Assembly (NCBI GenBank): GCA_963837815.1
Contig: CAWIOS010000012.1
Location: forward strand, 868,001 to 932,000
Origin: Fen-1273 sp963837815
GTDB taxonomy: Bacteria; Bacteroidota; Ignavibacteria; UBA10030; UBA6906
Direction: 5' to 3'
Length of the DNA: 64,000 bases
Of the stretch, positions 7,719 through 15,455 are shown in pieces. The translations under genes were made by a program, and so were the position numbers. The number at the start of each line of letters is the position of its first letter. Within the stretch, counting starts at the first letter, position 1. A model generated the notes under the pieces. That model was not told where the DNA came from. It did not search any database and saw nothing but the letters and a program-made list of their open reading frames with translations.

Positions 7719-8468
7719 TTGCGCATTCACATACTGAGCGACCTCCACAACGAGTTCCGTGAGCTTACCGGGTACGGAGCGGAAGCGGACGTGACCGTTC
7801 TCGCAGGCGACATTGATCTCGGTGAGAAAGGATTCACGTGGGCCTGCGCGGCGTTCACGGAGCGGCCGGTGATCTACATCGCCGGAAACCACGAGTATTA
7901 CGGGCACGCGATTCCGAGCCTGACGAAAAAACTGCTCCGGAAGAAGAACCCCGGGACCGTCCGGTTCCTGGAGTGTACAGGCGTGACAATACAGGGGATA
8001 CGGTTCCTGGGATGCACACTCTGGTCGGATTTCGAAATCGCCGGTGACATGGCGGGATCGATGCAGGCGTCGCGTGACAGGATGAACGACTACCGGAAAA
8101 TAAGGGTAAGTCCGCGGTACCGGCGCCTCGAGCCAAAAGATACCGCGAAGAGGAACGCCGCCTCGCGACAGTGGCTCAGGGCAGAAGTCGAAAAGGACCC
8201 TTCCAGGACCGTCGTTGTTACACACCATGCACCGAGCGTCCGCTCGCTCAACCCGGAGTTCTCCGTCGACCCTGTCAGCGGGGCCTATGCCTCCGATCTC
8301 GAGGATCTCATCGCGGAAATGCAACCTCTCCTCTGGATACACGGGCACACGCATTACTGCGTCGATTACTCGATCGGGAAGACCCGGATCATCAGCAACC
8401 AGCGCGGCTACCCCCACCTTCCCGTCAGCGGATTCGACCCGGGATTCGTGATCGAAACAGGAGCGTAA
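7719..8468 (+). CDS. Calcineurin-like metallophosphoesterase
   Basis: Starting at TTG 7719 the protein has 249 residues and opens directly with the family core: SDLHNEF (D-x-H motif), VLAGDIDLG (GD), GNHEYY (GNHE), a histidine pair in VVTHHAPS and the final GHTHYCVDY (GH-x-H). All metal ligands of the di-metal centre are present. It presumably cleaves a phosphoester or phosphodiester in the cytoplasm; no signal peptide is seen. The open frame extends 34 codons upstream, but that part overlaps the previous gene and shows no conservation pattern. Confidence 0.85.
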   Translation: MRIHILSDLHNEFRELTGYGAEADVTVLAGDIDLGEKGFTWACAAFTERPVIYIAGNHEYYGHAIPSLTKKLLRKKNPGTVRFLECTGVTIQGIRFLGCTLWSDFEIAGDMAGSMQASRDRMNDYRKIRVSPRYRRLEPKDTAKRNAASRQWLRAEVEKDPSRTVVVTHHAPSVRSLNPEFSVDPVSGAYASDLEDLIAEMQPLLWIHGHTHYCVDYSIGKTRIISNQRGYPHLPVSGFDPGFVIETGA

Positions 8469-8578
8469 TTCGCGGAGGGGATGCATGAGGAGGTCGCACG
8501 CGGCGGGAGATCCGGAGCAAGTCAGAGGGATTTTTCGTATTTTGGATTCGACCGGAACTCAAATCCAAAGGAGCACCG

Positions 8579-9850
8579 ATCAGTTCTTTTCAGCGCATCC
8601 GGGATCCCTACGCCGCGCTGCGGTATCCGGCATACCGCAGCTATATCAGCGCGACGTTCCTGTTCACGGTCGCATTCTTCATACAGGAAGTCTCGCTCGG
8701 CTATGAGCTCTACGTCATCACGCGCGATCCCCTCGCGCTCGGACTGACCGGTCTCGCCACGTTCATCCCGTTCATCGGCCTTTCGCTCTTCGGCGGTCAC
8801 CTCGCGGACAGGATGAGCAGGCGGGTTATCATCATTGTGTCCGTCGGCGTCATCACGCTCGGCTCGGTCTTCCTTCATTTCTCCGCCCGGCGGGCGGAAC
8901 AGGGGGACATCCGGGCCGCCGCACTCGTCCCCGTGATCTATGCGACGGTATTCATGATCGGCGTGTGCCGGGCATTCCAGTCGCCGGCCGCGGCCTCGCT
9001 CCGCGCCTTCCTCGTCCCGATCGCCGTGTACGAAAACGCCGCCACGTGGAGCAGCTCGTCATTCCAGGCCGGTGCGATACTCGGTCCCGCCGTGGCCGGG
9101 TTTCTCTTTTTCTGGCTCGGGTTTTCCGGCACGCTGCTTGTTGTCATCTGCCTCTTCCTGCTGGCCCTTGTCTTTTACGCACGGACGGGGAACAGCCGCG
9201 TGATGAACGAGCACCAGCCCGGCTCGTCATTGCTCGCCAGCGTCAGGGAGGGGGTGAGCTTCGTCTGGGGGACGAAGGTCATACTCTACGCGCTCTCACT
9301 CGACCTGTTTTCGGTCCTCTTCGGCGGCGTCGTCGCCCTCCTCCCCATTTACGCGCAGGACATACTCAACGTCGGCGCGCGCGGGCTGGGGATACTGCGC
9401 GCGGCTCCCTCCGCGGGCGCGGTCATCATGCTCATGGTGCTCCAGAGAGTCTCGCCGATGCACCACGCATGGCGCACGCTCCTGTCGGCGATCGCGGGGT
9501 TCGGCGTGTCGATCATCGTGTTCGCACTCTCCCCGTGGATGGCGCTGTCCGTCGCCGCCCTGTTTGTGAGCGGCGCTTGCGACAGCATCAGCATCGTCAT
9601 CCGCCAGACGCTGCTGCAGCTCAGGACGCCGGATGAAATGCGCGGGCGTGTGATGGCGGTCAACGGGATATTCGTGTCATCGTCGAACGAGCTGGGGGCG
9701 TTCGAATCGGGGACCACCGCGCGGCTCATGGGGGTCGTTCCATCGGCGGTCTTCGGAGGCGTGATGACGCTTCTTGTTGTGGGCTGGGTGACGCTCAGGG
9801 CGAGGGAGCTCTTCAGCGTCCGTTTCGATGAAAGGGGGTCCGGTGGCTGA
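8579..9850 (+). CDS. MFS exporter, EntS/TIGR00900-like, with no canonical start codon
   Basis: This major facilitator superfamily transporter has about 423 residues and 11-12 hydrophobic segments. The natural N-terminus, RIRDPYAALRYPAYRSYI followed by the first helix, and the loop-2/3 motif GGHLADRMSRR are intact. They lie upstream of the first ATG (8813), so that ATG cannot be the true start. The frame is open back to 8489 but contains no ATG, GTG or TTG before the conserved part. AAAGGAG (8567-8573) sits 5 nt before an ATC at 8579, which I take as the probable start. Relatives export siderophores or drugs. It overlaps the next gene by 8 nt. Confidence 0.8.
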   Translation: MSSFQRIRDPYAALRYPAYRSYISATFLFTVAFFIQEVSLGYELYVITRDPLALGLTGLATFIPFIGLSLFGGHLADRMSRRVIIIVSVGVITLGSVFLHFSARRAEQGDIRAAALVPVIYATVFMIGVCRAFQSPAAASLRAFLVPIAVYENAATWSSSSFQAGAILGPAVAGFLFFWLGFSGTLLVVICLFLLALVFYARTGNSRVMNEHQPGSSLLASVREGVSFVWGTKVILYALSLDLFSVLFGGVVALLPIYAQDILNVGARGLGILRAAPSAGAVIMLMVLQRVSPMHHAWRTLLSAIAGFGVSIIVFALSPWMALSVAALFVSGACDSISIVIRQTLLQLRTPDEMRGRVMAVNGIFVSSSNELGAFESGTTARLMGVVPSAVFGGVMTLLVVGWVTLRARELFSVRFDERGSGG

Positions 9851-10304
9851 TACGATCTGTCACGCAACGCAGGGGGGGCTCCTTCTCCTTTCCCCGTTCA
9901 TCGCCAGGATTCGGAAGAAGGCCTGGCTCTGGGCGCTCTTCCTGACAGGGGCATTTTTCGGCGCGCTCCCCGATCTCTTCGGAGCGTACGGGAACCTCAT
10001 CCGCGGGGACCGCTGGAGACTCTATGTCTCAGCGCATTCGGGGCGCATCGGGGCGATCCTCCGGTACGTCCCCATGTACTGGCTTCACCTCTTCGTCGAC
10101 TCGTTCACGCACGGGCCGGGAAAACGCTGGTGGATCTGGAACGAAAGGCTCTGGATTGAGACGATGCTCTGGGGGGTGAACCTCGTTGTTATCGCGTGGT
10201 TCGTGAGGATATGGAGGAACAACCTCCCGCCGCGCGATCAGCGCCTCCCGGAGGTGAGGGGGAACCGGAGAACAAATCCGGGACAGGAAACGGGTGAGCC
10301 CTGA
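9843..10304 (+). CDS. Hypothetical membrane protein
   Basis: GTG at 9843 is chosen because AAAGGGGG (9831-9838) precedes it, giving 153 residues (an ATG at 9828 is the alternative). The protein has hydrophobic stretches at about residues 8-22, 27-47 and 112-132. Histidine/aspartate-containing segments (HATQGG near the start and WLHLFVDSFTH in the middle) recall the YdjM/DUF457 inner-membrane metal-dependent hydrolases, but the match is too thin for a firm assignment. The C-terminus is polar and proline-rich. It overlaps the MFS gene, so the two are probably translated together. Confidence 0.55.
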   Translation: MADTICHATQGGLLLLSPFIARIRKKAWLWALFLTGAFFGALPDLFGAYGNLIRGDRWRLYVSAHSGRIGAILRYVPMYWLHLFVDSFTHGPGKRWWIWNERLWIETMLWGVNLVVIAWFVRIWRNNLPPRDQRLPEVRGNRRTNPGQETGEP

Positions 10305-10325
10305 AATGGGCTCGGGCCTTTCAGG
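10296..10325. terminator. Hairpin between convergent genes
   Basis: GAGCCC (10296-10301) pairs with GGGCTC (10308-10313), and an alternative stem pairs CCTGAAA (10300-10306) with TTTCAGG (10319-10325). A further GC-rich repeat follows. The site lies between a plus-strand gene ending at 10304 and a minus-strand gene ending at 10420, where a bidirectional terminator is expected, but there is no clear T-run. Confidence 0.35.
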
Positions 10326-10419
10326 TCCCACCCTGACGGCGCAGCGGGTCCCGCCGCGCCGGGGGTGAATACCTGTCAGGCCCAAGATTCCTGAATCAGA
10401 TTACAGTTGCATCTCCTGC

Positions 10420-10956
10420 TCAGCGCCGGCGACCCATCGCCCGGTAGCCGCCGCCACCCCCACCGTACGACCGGTACCTGTACCCTCCGTAATAAGGAGC
10501 GTACGACCGGTAATAATAATAGGTCGGCCAGTAGCCACTCCCCCAGTATCCCCAGTATGACGAAAAATACCACGGGGACCACCAGGGAGAGACGCCCCAC
10601 CAGTAATACGGAGGGTACGACGCATAGTATCCGCCCGGACCGCCACCGCCACCGCCGGGCTCGTCCGTTCTCATCATCGCTGTTATGACGGTGTCGCTCA
10701 CTCCGGAGTCGGCCAGCTCAATAACATCGGGGGTCCGCAGATGAAACACGGAGCCCGAATTGTAGATCATTCTTATGATGACATTGTCGCCGATCCTTGA
10801 CTTCGTGAGCGCGATAACGTCATCTTTCGTCATCAGCGCGAGCGAATCCCTGACCGGAGGGCGCTCTCCGTAGTGATACCGCGTATACTCGGGCGCGCAC
10901 CCCGCGGCCGCGAGGGCGAAGACAATCACAGCGAGCCACGCTGTTGTTCGATTCAT
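10420..10956 (-). CDS. Lipoprotein with Gly/Tyr/Trp-rich tail
   Basis: ATG at 10956 follows a strong AGGGAGGGG site and gives 178 residues. A signal peptide ends in the lipobox AAAG-Cys (Cys about residue 20), so the mature protein should be lipidated. Residues about 40-90 form an alpha/beta-looking region containing MTKDDVIALTKSRIGDNVII, which resembles small domains of unknown function in Bacteroidota-type lipoproteins. The remaining 80 residues are low complexity, dominated by Gly, Tyr and Trp (YYWWGVSPWWSPWY) and ending in an Arg cluster. Such aromatic/glycine tails are probably disordered or adhesive. Function unknown. Confidence 0.7.
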   Translation of the reverse strand: MNRTTAWLAVIVFALAAAGCAPEYTRYHYGERPPVRDSLALMTKDDVIALTKSRIGDNVIIRMIYNSGSVFHLRTPDVIELADSGVSDTVITAMMRTDEPGGGGGGPGGYYASYPPYYWWGVSPWWSPWYFSSYWGYWGSGYWPTYYYYRSYAPYYGGYRYRSYGGGGGGYRAMGRRR

Positions 10957-11191
10957 ATCCCCTCCCTTGTCCCCGACGGCATCAGGCCGAGCAGATCCGG
11001 AATCGGACTTGCTCACCGGCCCGGCCGGCGGGAAATATTGTTGAATAGTACTTCCCGGTTATTGGGTGGGGGGTGATGGTGGTAAAAGCCTAACCCCTAC
11101 TCCTCGCACATTCTAACACCGGAAGCCGGGTTCGAGTGCCCGGTCCCCCATTGTGCATTCACATGTTAGACGGGCGCCCGGCGCCCCGGGT
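10957..11191. other. Intergenic stretch without a recognisable gene
   Basis: The sequence between the lipoprotein start and the gene remnant at 11192 has no supported reading frame. A segment near 11127-11149 looks like the T-arm and 3' end of a tRNA (GGGTTCGAG, then CCCGG and TCCCCCA) but has one base too many in the loop and no matching acceptor or anticodon arm. It is at best a tRNA remnant. Confidence 0.4.
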
Positions 11192-11350
11192 TTAATCTCC
11201 TCTGCCCCCGATGCCCGGCCGGTCCGCCGCCGCGGGGGCACCCAGCCGGGAGACGCCGCTGCCGTTAAGCGCTTCAACGGCAAAGCAATAGCGCTCCCCG
11301 GCGTTCAGCGCCCGGATCTCGAGCGAGTCCTGACGGTCTGAAAACTCGTG
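11192..11350 (-). pseudogene. C-terminal Fn3-like fragment of a lost (glycosidase-like) gene
   Basis: Reading leftward, this frame codes for DSLEIRALNAGERYCFAVEA, then LNGSGVSRLG, and stops at TAA (11194-11192). This is the typical last beta-strand pair of a fibronectin-III-like domain, as found at the C-terminus of GH43-type glycosidases and other secreted carbohydrate enzymes. There is no start: the frame enters directly from the end of the neighbouring molybdenum-subunit gene in a different phase. I read it as the tail of a gene whose body was deleted. The family assignment beyond an Fn3-like C-terminus is inference. Confidence 0.5.
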
Positions 11351-11363
11351 TTTGCCCCGACGG

Positions 11364-13520
11364 TCATCCCCCGGTAAGAGCTCCCTTCACCCTTTCGGGC
11401 AACATCGGAAGCTCGAAGACTCTGGCACCCACGGCGTCGAAGATCGCGTTCGCAATGACCGCGCCCATCGTGACAATAACGGGTTCGCCCCCTCCCTGCG
11501 GGGGCGAGTTCTCGTTGTCCACGATGTGCGTCTCGATCTTCGGGAGCCAGGAAAATCTCGGCAGTTCATATGTCCCGAAATTCAGATCCGCGATCTCCCC
11601 TCCCTTGAAGTGGAGCCCCTCGCGAAGAGCGTACCCGAGACCCATCGTGATGCATCCTTCCATCTGGATCGCCGCCCCCTCGGGGTTGATGACAAGCCCC
11701 ATGTCCTGCACGGCAAGGACCCTTCTTACCCTGACTTCCCCCGTCTCTTTCTTGACCTCGACCGCGGCGATTGCGGCAACATAGGTCCCCGCGTCGATGC
11801 CCAGCGCAACGCCGAGCCCGCGTCCGCTTGGAGTTTTCGCCGGCGTCCAGCCGAATTTTTCCGCCGCGGTCTGAAGCACCCGCTTCATTTTCGCATCCGC
11901 AAGGTGGCGCAGGCGGAACTCCACCGGATCCGCGCCCGCTTTCGCGGCCATGATGTCGATCTGCGATTCCCGCGCAAACGTGTTCGTGTTGTTGCCGGGG
12001 GCGCGCCAGGCACCCGTCGCGAAAGGGTGCGCCCCTTCCGCACCGACCCAGCCCGCATTGTAGGCGGTGGTCCGGTGGTTCGGGATCTGGTAGAATTGTT
12101 CCGACCCCCGCTCGCCGGCGAAGTACACTCCGTAATCCCAGAAACTGATTCCCCCGTTCGCCGTGATACCGGACCGTATCTTCACGACGGCCGCAGGACG
12201 GAACGTATCGTAAAAGAACTCTTCAGCCCGTGTCCACGCCACCTGGACCGGGCTCCCGCTCAGCCGGGCGAGGCGCGCCGCTTCGACGACCTGCAGGTGG
12301 GCGGTTTTCCCGCCGAATCCCCCGCCGACGAACGGCGTGATCACCCTGACGTCTTCAGTCCTGAATCCGAGTTCTTTCGCGACCTCCTCGCGCGCGCCGA
12401 ACGGCGCCTGTGTCGAGGCCCAGACCGTCGCCTTCTTCCCCTCGATTTTCACGACCGCCGTATGGGGCTCCATCGGGGCATGCGCGACGTATGCATTATA
12501 GTACGTCTCCTCCTGGACCGACGCGGAGACCTTCTCCCCGGCGGAGAGATCTCCTCCCGAGGCAACGATTTTTCCCCCGGGGGCGACTTTCAGGAGGTGG
12601 TCGTAAATGGACCGGTCGTCAACGGCAGGCGCCGGGATGTCGAACTTCGCCTTGACTTTCGAAAGCGCGGACTGGGCAACATCCGGATACCTGTGCAGGA
12701 CCGCGACGAAGTCGCCGTCCCGGATGACCCGGGCCCCTTCCACATCTTCCGCCTCCCGTGTATCAGCGTCAGTCAGTTTCGCGCCGTGCGAGGGGGGGCG
12801 GAGTATTTTCGCGTAGAGCATCCCCGGGAGCTGAATGTCGCCCGCGTATTTCGCTTTGCCGGTGACCTTCTCACGCGCATCCCTCCGTGTGAGGGGTTTG
12901 CTCATGAGTTTGAATTCCGAGGGCTTTTTGACGGCGACAGGGTCGGTAAGAGTGCGTTCGATCTTCTTCCCCCTGGCCAGCGCGGCATACGTGACGCGGG
13001 TCTTCGCGTTCGACCTGTCGAACACGACGCCCCCCCCGGTCGCAAGACCACTCACCGGAACCCTGAGCTGCCCGGAGGCCATTTCCATCAGGACTCTCCT
13101 CGCCTCGGCGCCCGCGGTCCTGAGTGAGGGCCCGAATGCGCGCGTGCTCAGGGAGCCGAATGTCCCCCGGTCAAACGGGCAGAGATCGGTATCCCCCATG
13201 ACCATGTCGACGTCGTCGATGTTCACGTCAAGCTCGTCGGCCAGCATCTGGGCGAGAGACGTGACGATCCCCTGTCCCATCTCGATCTTCCCTGTATAGC
13301 AGGAGACGCGGCCATCCTCGCCGATCTTCAGATAGGCGTTGAAATCCGACGGGCCTCCCTGCTGCAATACCCTTCCGGGACCTTCCTGGGTGAAGAAGGA
13401 AACGTCGCGGATCCTGAAGAAGAGGAATATCCCGCTCCCGGCCGTCTGAAGAAACCGCCGGCGGTCCATCGTGAATGCGGCCTCTTCCGCGTCGTTCGTC
13501 CAGTATTCGAATTCGTTCAT
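11364..13520 (-). CDS. Tat-exported molybdopterin subunit of a two-subunit Mo hydroxylase (IorB-like)
   Basis: ATG at 13520 follows GGGAGGG by 8 nt (718 residues). A twin-arginine signal, DRRRFLQTAGSGIFLFF (residues about 19-35), shows export of the folded enzyme to the periplasm. The body is a xanthine-oxidase-family large subunit: KIEMGQGIVTSLAQ, KVTGKAKYAGDIQLPGM, FVGGGFGGK and, near the end, GGGEP with the catalytic glutamate of the molybdenum site. It is encoded just after its [2Fe-2S] subunit and no FAD subunit is present. This matches isoquinoline 1-oxidoreductase/aldehyde-oxidase types that pass electrons to cytochrome c rather than NAD. The substrate is probably an N-heterocycle or aldehyde; unproven. 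Confidence 0.85.
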   Translation of the reverse strand: MNEFEYWTNDAEEAAFTMDRRRFLQTAGSGIFLFFRIRDVSFFTQEGPGRVLQQGGPSDFNAYLKIGEDGRVSCYTGKIEMGQGIVTSLAQMLADELDVNIDDVDMVMGDTDLCPFDRGTFGSLSTRAFGPSLRTAGAEARRVLMEMASGQLRVPVSGLATGGGVVFDRSNAKTRVTYAALARGKKIERTLTDPVAVKKPSEFKLMSKPLTRRDAREKVTGKAKYAGDIQLPGMLYAKILRPPSHGAKLTDADTREAEDVEGARVIRDGDFVAVLHRYPDVAQSALSKVKAKFDIPAPAVDDRSIYDHLLKVAPGGKIVASGGDLSAGEKVSASVQEETYYNAYVAHAPMEPHTAVVKIEGKKATVWASTQAPFGAREEVAKELGFRTEDVRVITPFVGGGFGGKTAHLQVVEAARLARLSGSPVQVAWTRAEEFFYDTFRPAAVVKIRSGITANGGISFWDYGVYFAGERGSEQFYQIPNHRTTAYNAGWVGAEGAHPFATGAWRAPGNNTNTFARESQIDIMAAKAGADPVEFRLRHLADAKMKRVLQTAAEKFGWTPAKTPSGRGLGVALGIDAGTYVAAIAAVEVKKETGEVRVRRVLAVQDMGLVINPEGAAIQMEGCITMGLGYALREGLHFKGGEIADLNFGTYELPRFSWLPKIETHIVDNENSPPQGGGEPVIVTMGAVIANAIFDAVGARVFELPMLPERVKGALTGG

Positions 13521-13521
13521 G

Positions 13522-13998
13522 TCAGAGCCCTCCCCGCATTTCTTTCGCCGCTGCCTGGACCGCCCGGACGATGCGGTTGTGCGCCCCGCACCGGCAGAGG
13601 CCGTCCTCCAACCCCTCGAGGATCTGCGCTTCAGACGGTCGGGGATTTTTCCGGAGGAATGCATACGCGTTCATTATCATTCCCGGCGTGCAGTACCCGC
13701 ACTGGAGCGCATCGTTCTCCATGAACGCCTTCTGGACGGGATGGAGGGGGCCGTCGCCGGCGAGCCCCTCAATCGTCGTTACTTCCCTGTCCCTGACCTC
13801 TTTCACGGCGGTCTGGCAGGAGCGGACGGCTTCGCCGTTCACGATCACCGTGCATGCGCCGCAGAAGCTCTCACCGCAGCCGTATTTTGTCCCGGTCAAT
13901 CCGAGGTCCGTCCGGAGAACCCAGAGGAGCAACCTGTCGCTGTCGACCGTGACGACCGCGGGCTTCCCGTTCAACGTGAAACGAAGGGTTTCCACCAT
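13522..13998 (-). CDS. [2Fe-2S] subunit of the same Mo hydroxylase (IorA-like)
   Basis: ATG at 13998 lies 8 nt after AAGGAG (158 residues); a GTG three codons upstream abuts the Shine-Dalgarno and is unlikely. The N-terminal plant-ferredoxin-like domain has CGESFCGACTVIVNGEAVRSC (spacing C-x4-C-x2-C-x11-C; first 19 residues identify it). The second cluster domain has QCGYCTPG and LCRCG. Together they carry two [2Fe-2S] centres that relay electrons from molybdopterin. It ends one nucleotide before the large-subunit start, so the two genes form one operon. It has no signal peptide and must travel with the Tat-targeted partner. Confidence 0.9.
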   Translation of the reverse strand: MVETLRFTLNGKPAVVTVDSDRLLLWVLRTDLGLTGTKYGCGESFCGACTVIVNGEAVRSCQTAVKEVRDREVTTIEGLAGDGPLHPVQKAFMENDALQCGYCTPGMIMNAYAFLRKNPRPSEAQILEGLEDGLCRCGAHNRIVRAVQAAAKEMRGGL

Positions 13999-14029
13999 GG
14001 AGAGCACTCCTTACGTCATTACCTGAGAA

Positions 14030-14857
14030 TCAACCGACCCTGAAGGATGTCATCGAAATCGCGCCCAGTTCAGTCCTGTCGTTGAAAAAGGAAACTGCCT
14101 CCCCTTCCTCCCTGAGGCCCATCGCATAGAGAAGAGGGATGTAATGTTCGGGAGTCGGAACGCCCATCTGCACCTCCCTGCCGAGCGACCTGTAATCGAT
14201 GAGACGCTCGCCGTCTCCCCCCGCGATCAGATCTTTCAGCGTCTCGTTCGCCTGCCTGGCCCAGTCGAATCCCTCCGTCGCCCGCCAGTCGATCATCCTG
14301 AGATTGTGCACGATGTTGCCGCTGCCGGCGATAAGGACTCCCTTTTTGCGGAACAGGGCAAGTTCCTTCGCCAGGTCGTAATGCCAGCGGGGAGGCTTCG
14401 TGCTGTCGATGCTGAGCTCAATCACCGGAACGTCGCCCCCGGGAAAAACATGGCGAAGGACGCTCCAGCATCCGTGATCGAGCCCCCACTCGAAGTCCAG
14501 CCCGACATCCGCAGAGCGGACGCTCTGTTTCGTCTCATTCGCGAGCCCGGGACTCCCGGGGGCCGGGTACTGCACTTCGTAGAGTTCAGGGGGGAACCCG
14601 CCGAAATCATGAATCGTCGGGGGCTTCTGCATCGCCGTCACGTACGTCCCCTTCGTCTCCCAGTGCGCAGAAACACAGAGGACGGCCCCGGGTTTCGGGA
14701 GGGATTTCCCGACCTCCCGCCACCCGCGGGAGAATTCGTTGTCGGTGATCGCGTTCATGGGGTTGCCATGTCCGACGAAGAGGACAGGCATCGGCTCAGT
14801 CGCGCCGGATGATGAAGCCAGGTCTCTGAGGCCCGATCCGGGATCAGTGATGTCCAT
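14030..14857 (-). CDS. ygiD: 4,5-DOPA extradiol dioxygenase-like protein (YgiD)
   Basis: The 275-residue product is a member of the LigB-like class III extradiol dioxygenase superfamily. The metal ligand region MPVLFVGHGNPMNAI (around residues 23-37) and the second ligand histidine in CVSAHWET are present. The block IHDFGGFPPELYEVQYPAPG matches the YgiD/DODA group almost word for word. A further conserved segment is LDHGCWSVLRHVFPG. Zinc or iron is used to open dihydroxyphenyl rings; the physiological substrate of bacterial YgiD is uncertain. It is transcribed in the same direction as the Mo hydroxylase downstream (32 nt gap) and may be part of an aromatic-compound operon. Confidence 0.85.
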   Translation of the reverse strand: MDITDPGSGLRDLASSSGATEPMPVLFVGHGNPMNAITDNEFSRGWREVGKSLPKPGAVLCVSAHWETKGTYVTAMQKPPTIHDFGGFPPELYEVQYPAPGSPGLANETKQSVRSADVGLDFEWGLDHGCWSVLRHVFPGGDVPVIELSIDSTKPPRWHYDLAKELALFRKKGVLIAGSGNIVHNLRMIDWRATEGFDWARQANETLKDLIAGGDGERLIDYRSLGREVQMGVPTPEHYIPLLYAMGLREEGEAVSFFNDRTELGAISMTSFRVG

Positions 14858-14952
14858 GAGAAGAATTCACTCCAGACGGTAGGGGGAGCAGGCATGGGGT
14901 CTCACCCGGGTTGAGGGTTCTGACCCCATGATAGGAATTGACGCGCGGAGAT

Positions 14953-15366
14953 TCAATCCCAGGCGTTTTTTCCCCCCTTTATGCCGTACTTTCCCCCGCC
15001 CAGGAAGAAAATGGCGAGAGCTCCAAACAGGATGAGGGCCGGCAGCTCGACGGCCCACCCTCCGCCTGCCGGGCTGATTGTGAATATCTGAGCCCTGTGG
15101 GCGAGCGCGAGCGCCACGAGCATATTGAGGACGACAATCGCCGCTCCAATCCGTGCCCGGAATCCAAGGATCAGCAATACCGGACCGACGATCTCGCCGA
15201 TGTAAACCCCGTAAGCGAGAAACCCGGGGAGGCCGAATTGCGAGAGAGGTCCATTCAGCCAATCAACGCCTGCGTGAAGTTTGAAGATTCCGTGCAGAAC
15301 AAGCACGAATCCGATTGATAATCGCAAAACCAATTTGCCCAGGTCTTCAGATTTTCCGGCTGCCAT
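14953..15366 (-). CDS. DoxX-family membrane protein
   Basis: The 137-residue protein has four hydrophobic helices (about residues 10-28, 47-66, 72-90 and 105-124). The DoxX pattern LRLSIGFVLVLHGIFKL occurs at the start, and GYLVG-like glycines occur in the second helix (VYIGEIVGPVLLILG). DoxX proteins are small quinone-linked or thiosulfate-oxidation-associated membrane proteins whose general role is still unclear. It lies about 95 nt upstream of the YgiD gene on the same strand. Confidence 0.8.
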   Translation of the reverse strand: MAAGKSEDLGKLVLRLSIGFVLVLHGIFKLHAGVDWLNGPLSQFGLPGFLAYGVYIGEIVGPVLLILGFRARIGAAIVVLNMLVALALAHRAQIFTISPAGGGWAVELPALILFGALAIFFLGGGKYGIKGGKNAWD

Positions 15367-15455
15367 GAGTGTCCTTCAGTGTGATGTGAGTGGATGAATC
15401 TGCAGTTGGCACAATGCTATAAATGAAACAACAGAGCGGTGTTTTTGTGAGTTCC

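Noticed and set aside
11127..11151. tRNA-like T-arm and acceptor end (GGGTTCGAG ... CCCGGTCCCCCA)
   Set aside because: The loop has eight bases instead of seven between the stem halves, and no D-arm, anticodon arm or matching 5' acceptor is found upstream; not a functional tRNA.
11352..13127. Long plus-strand frame (591 codons) opposite the IorB-like gene
   Set aside because: Arg/Pro-rich composition, no motif, and it lies fully antisense to a gene with clear active-site blocks.
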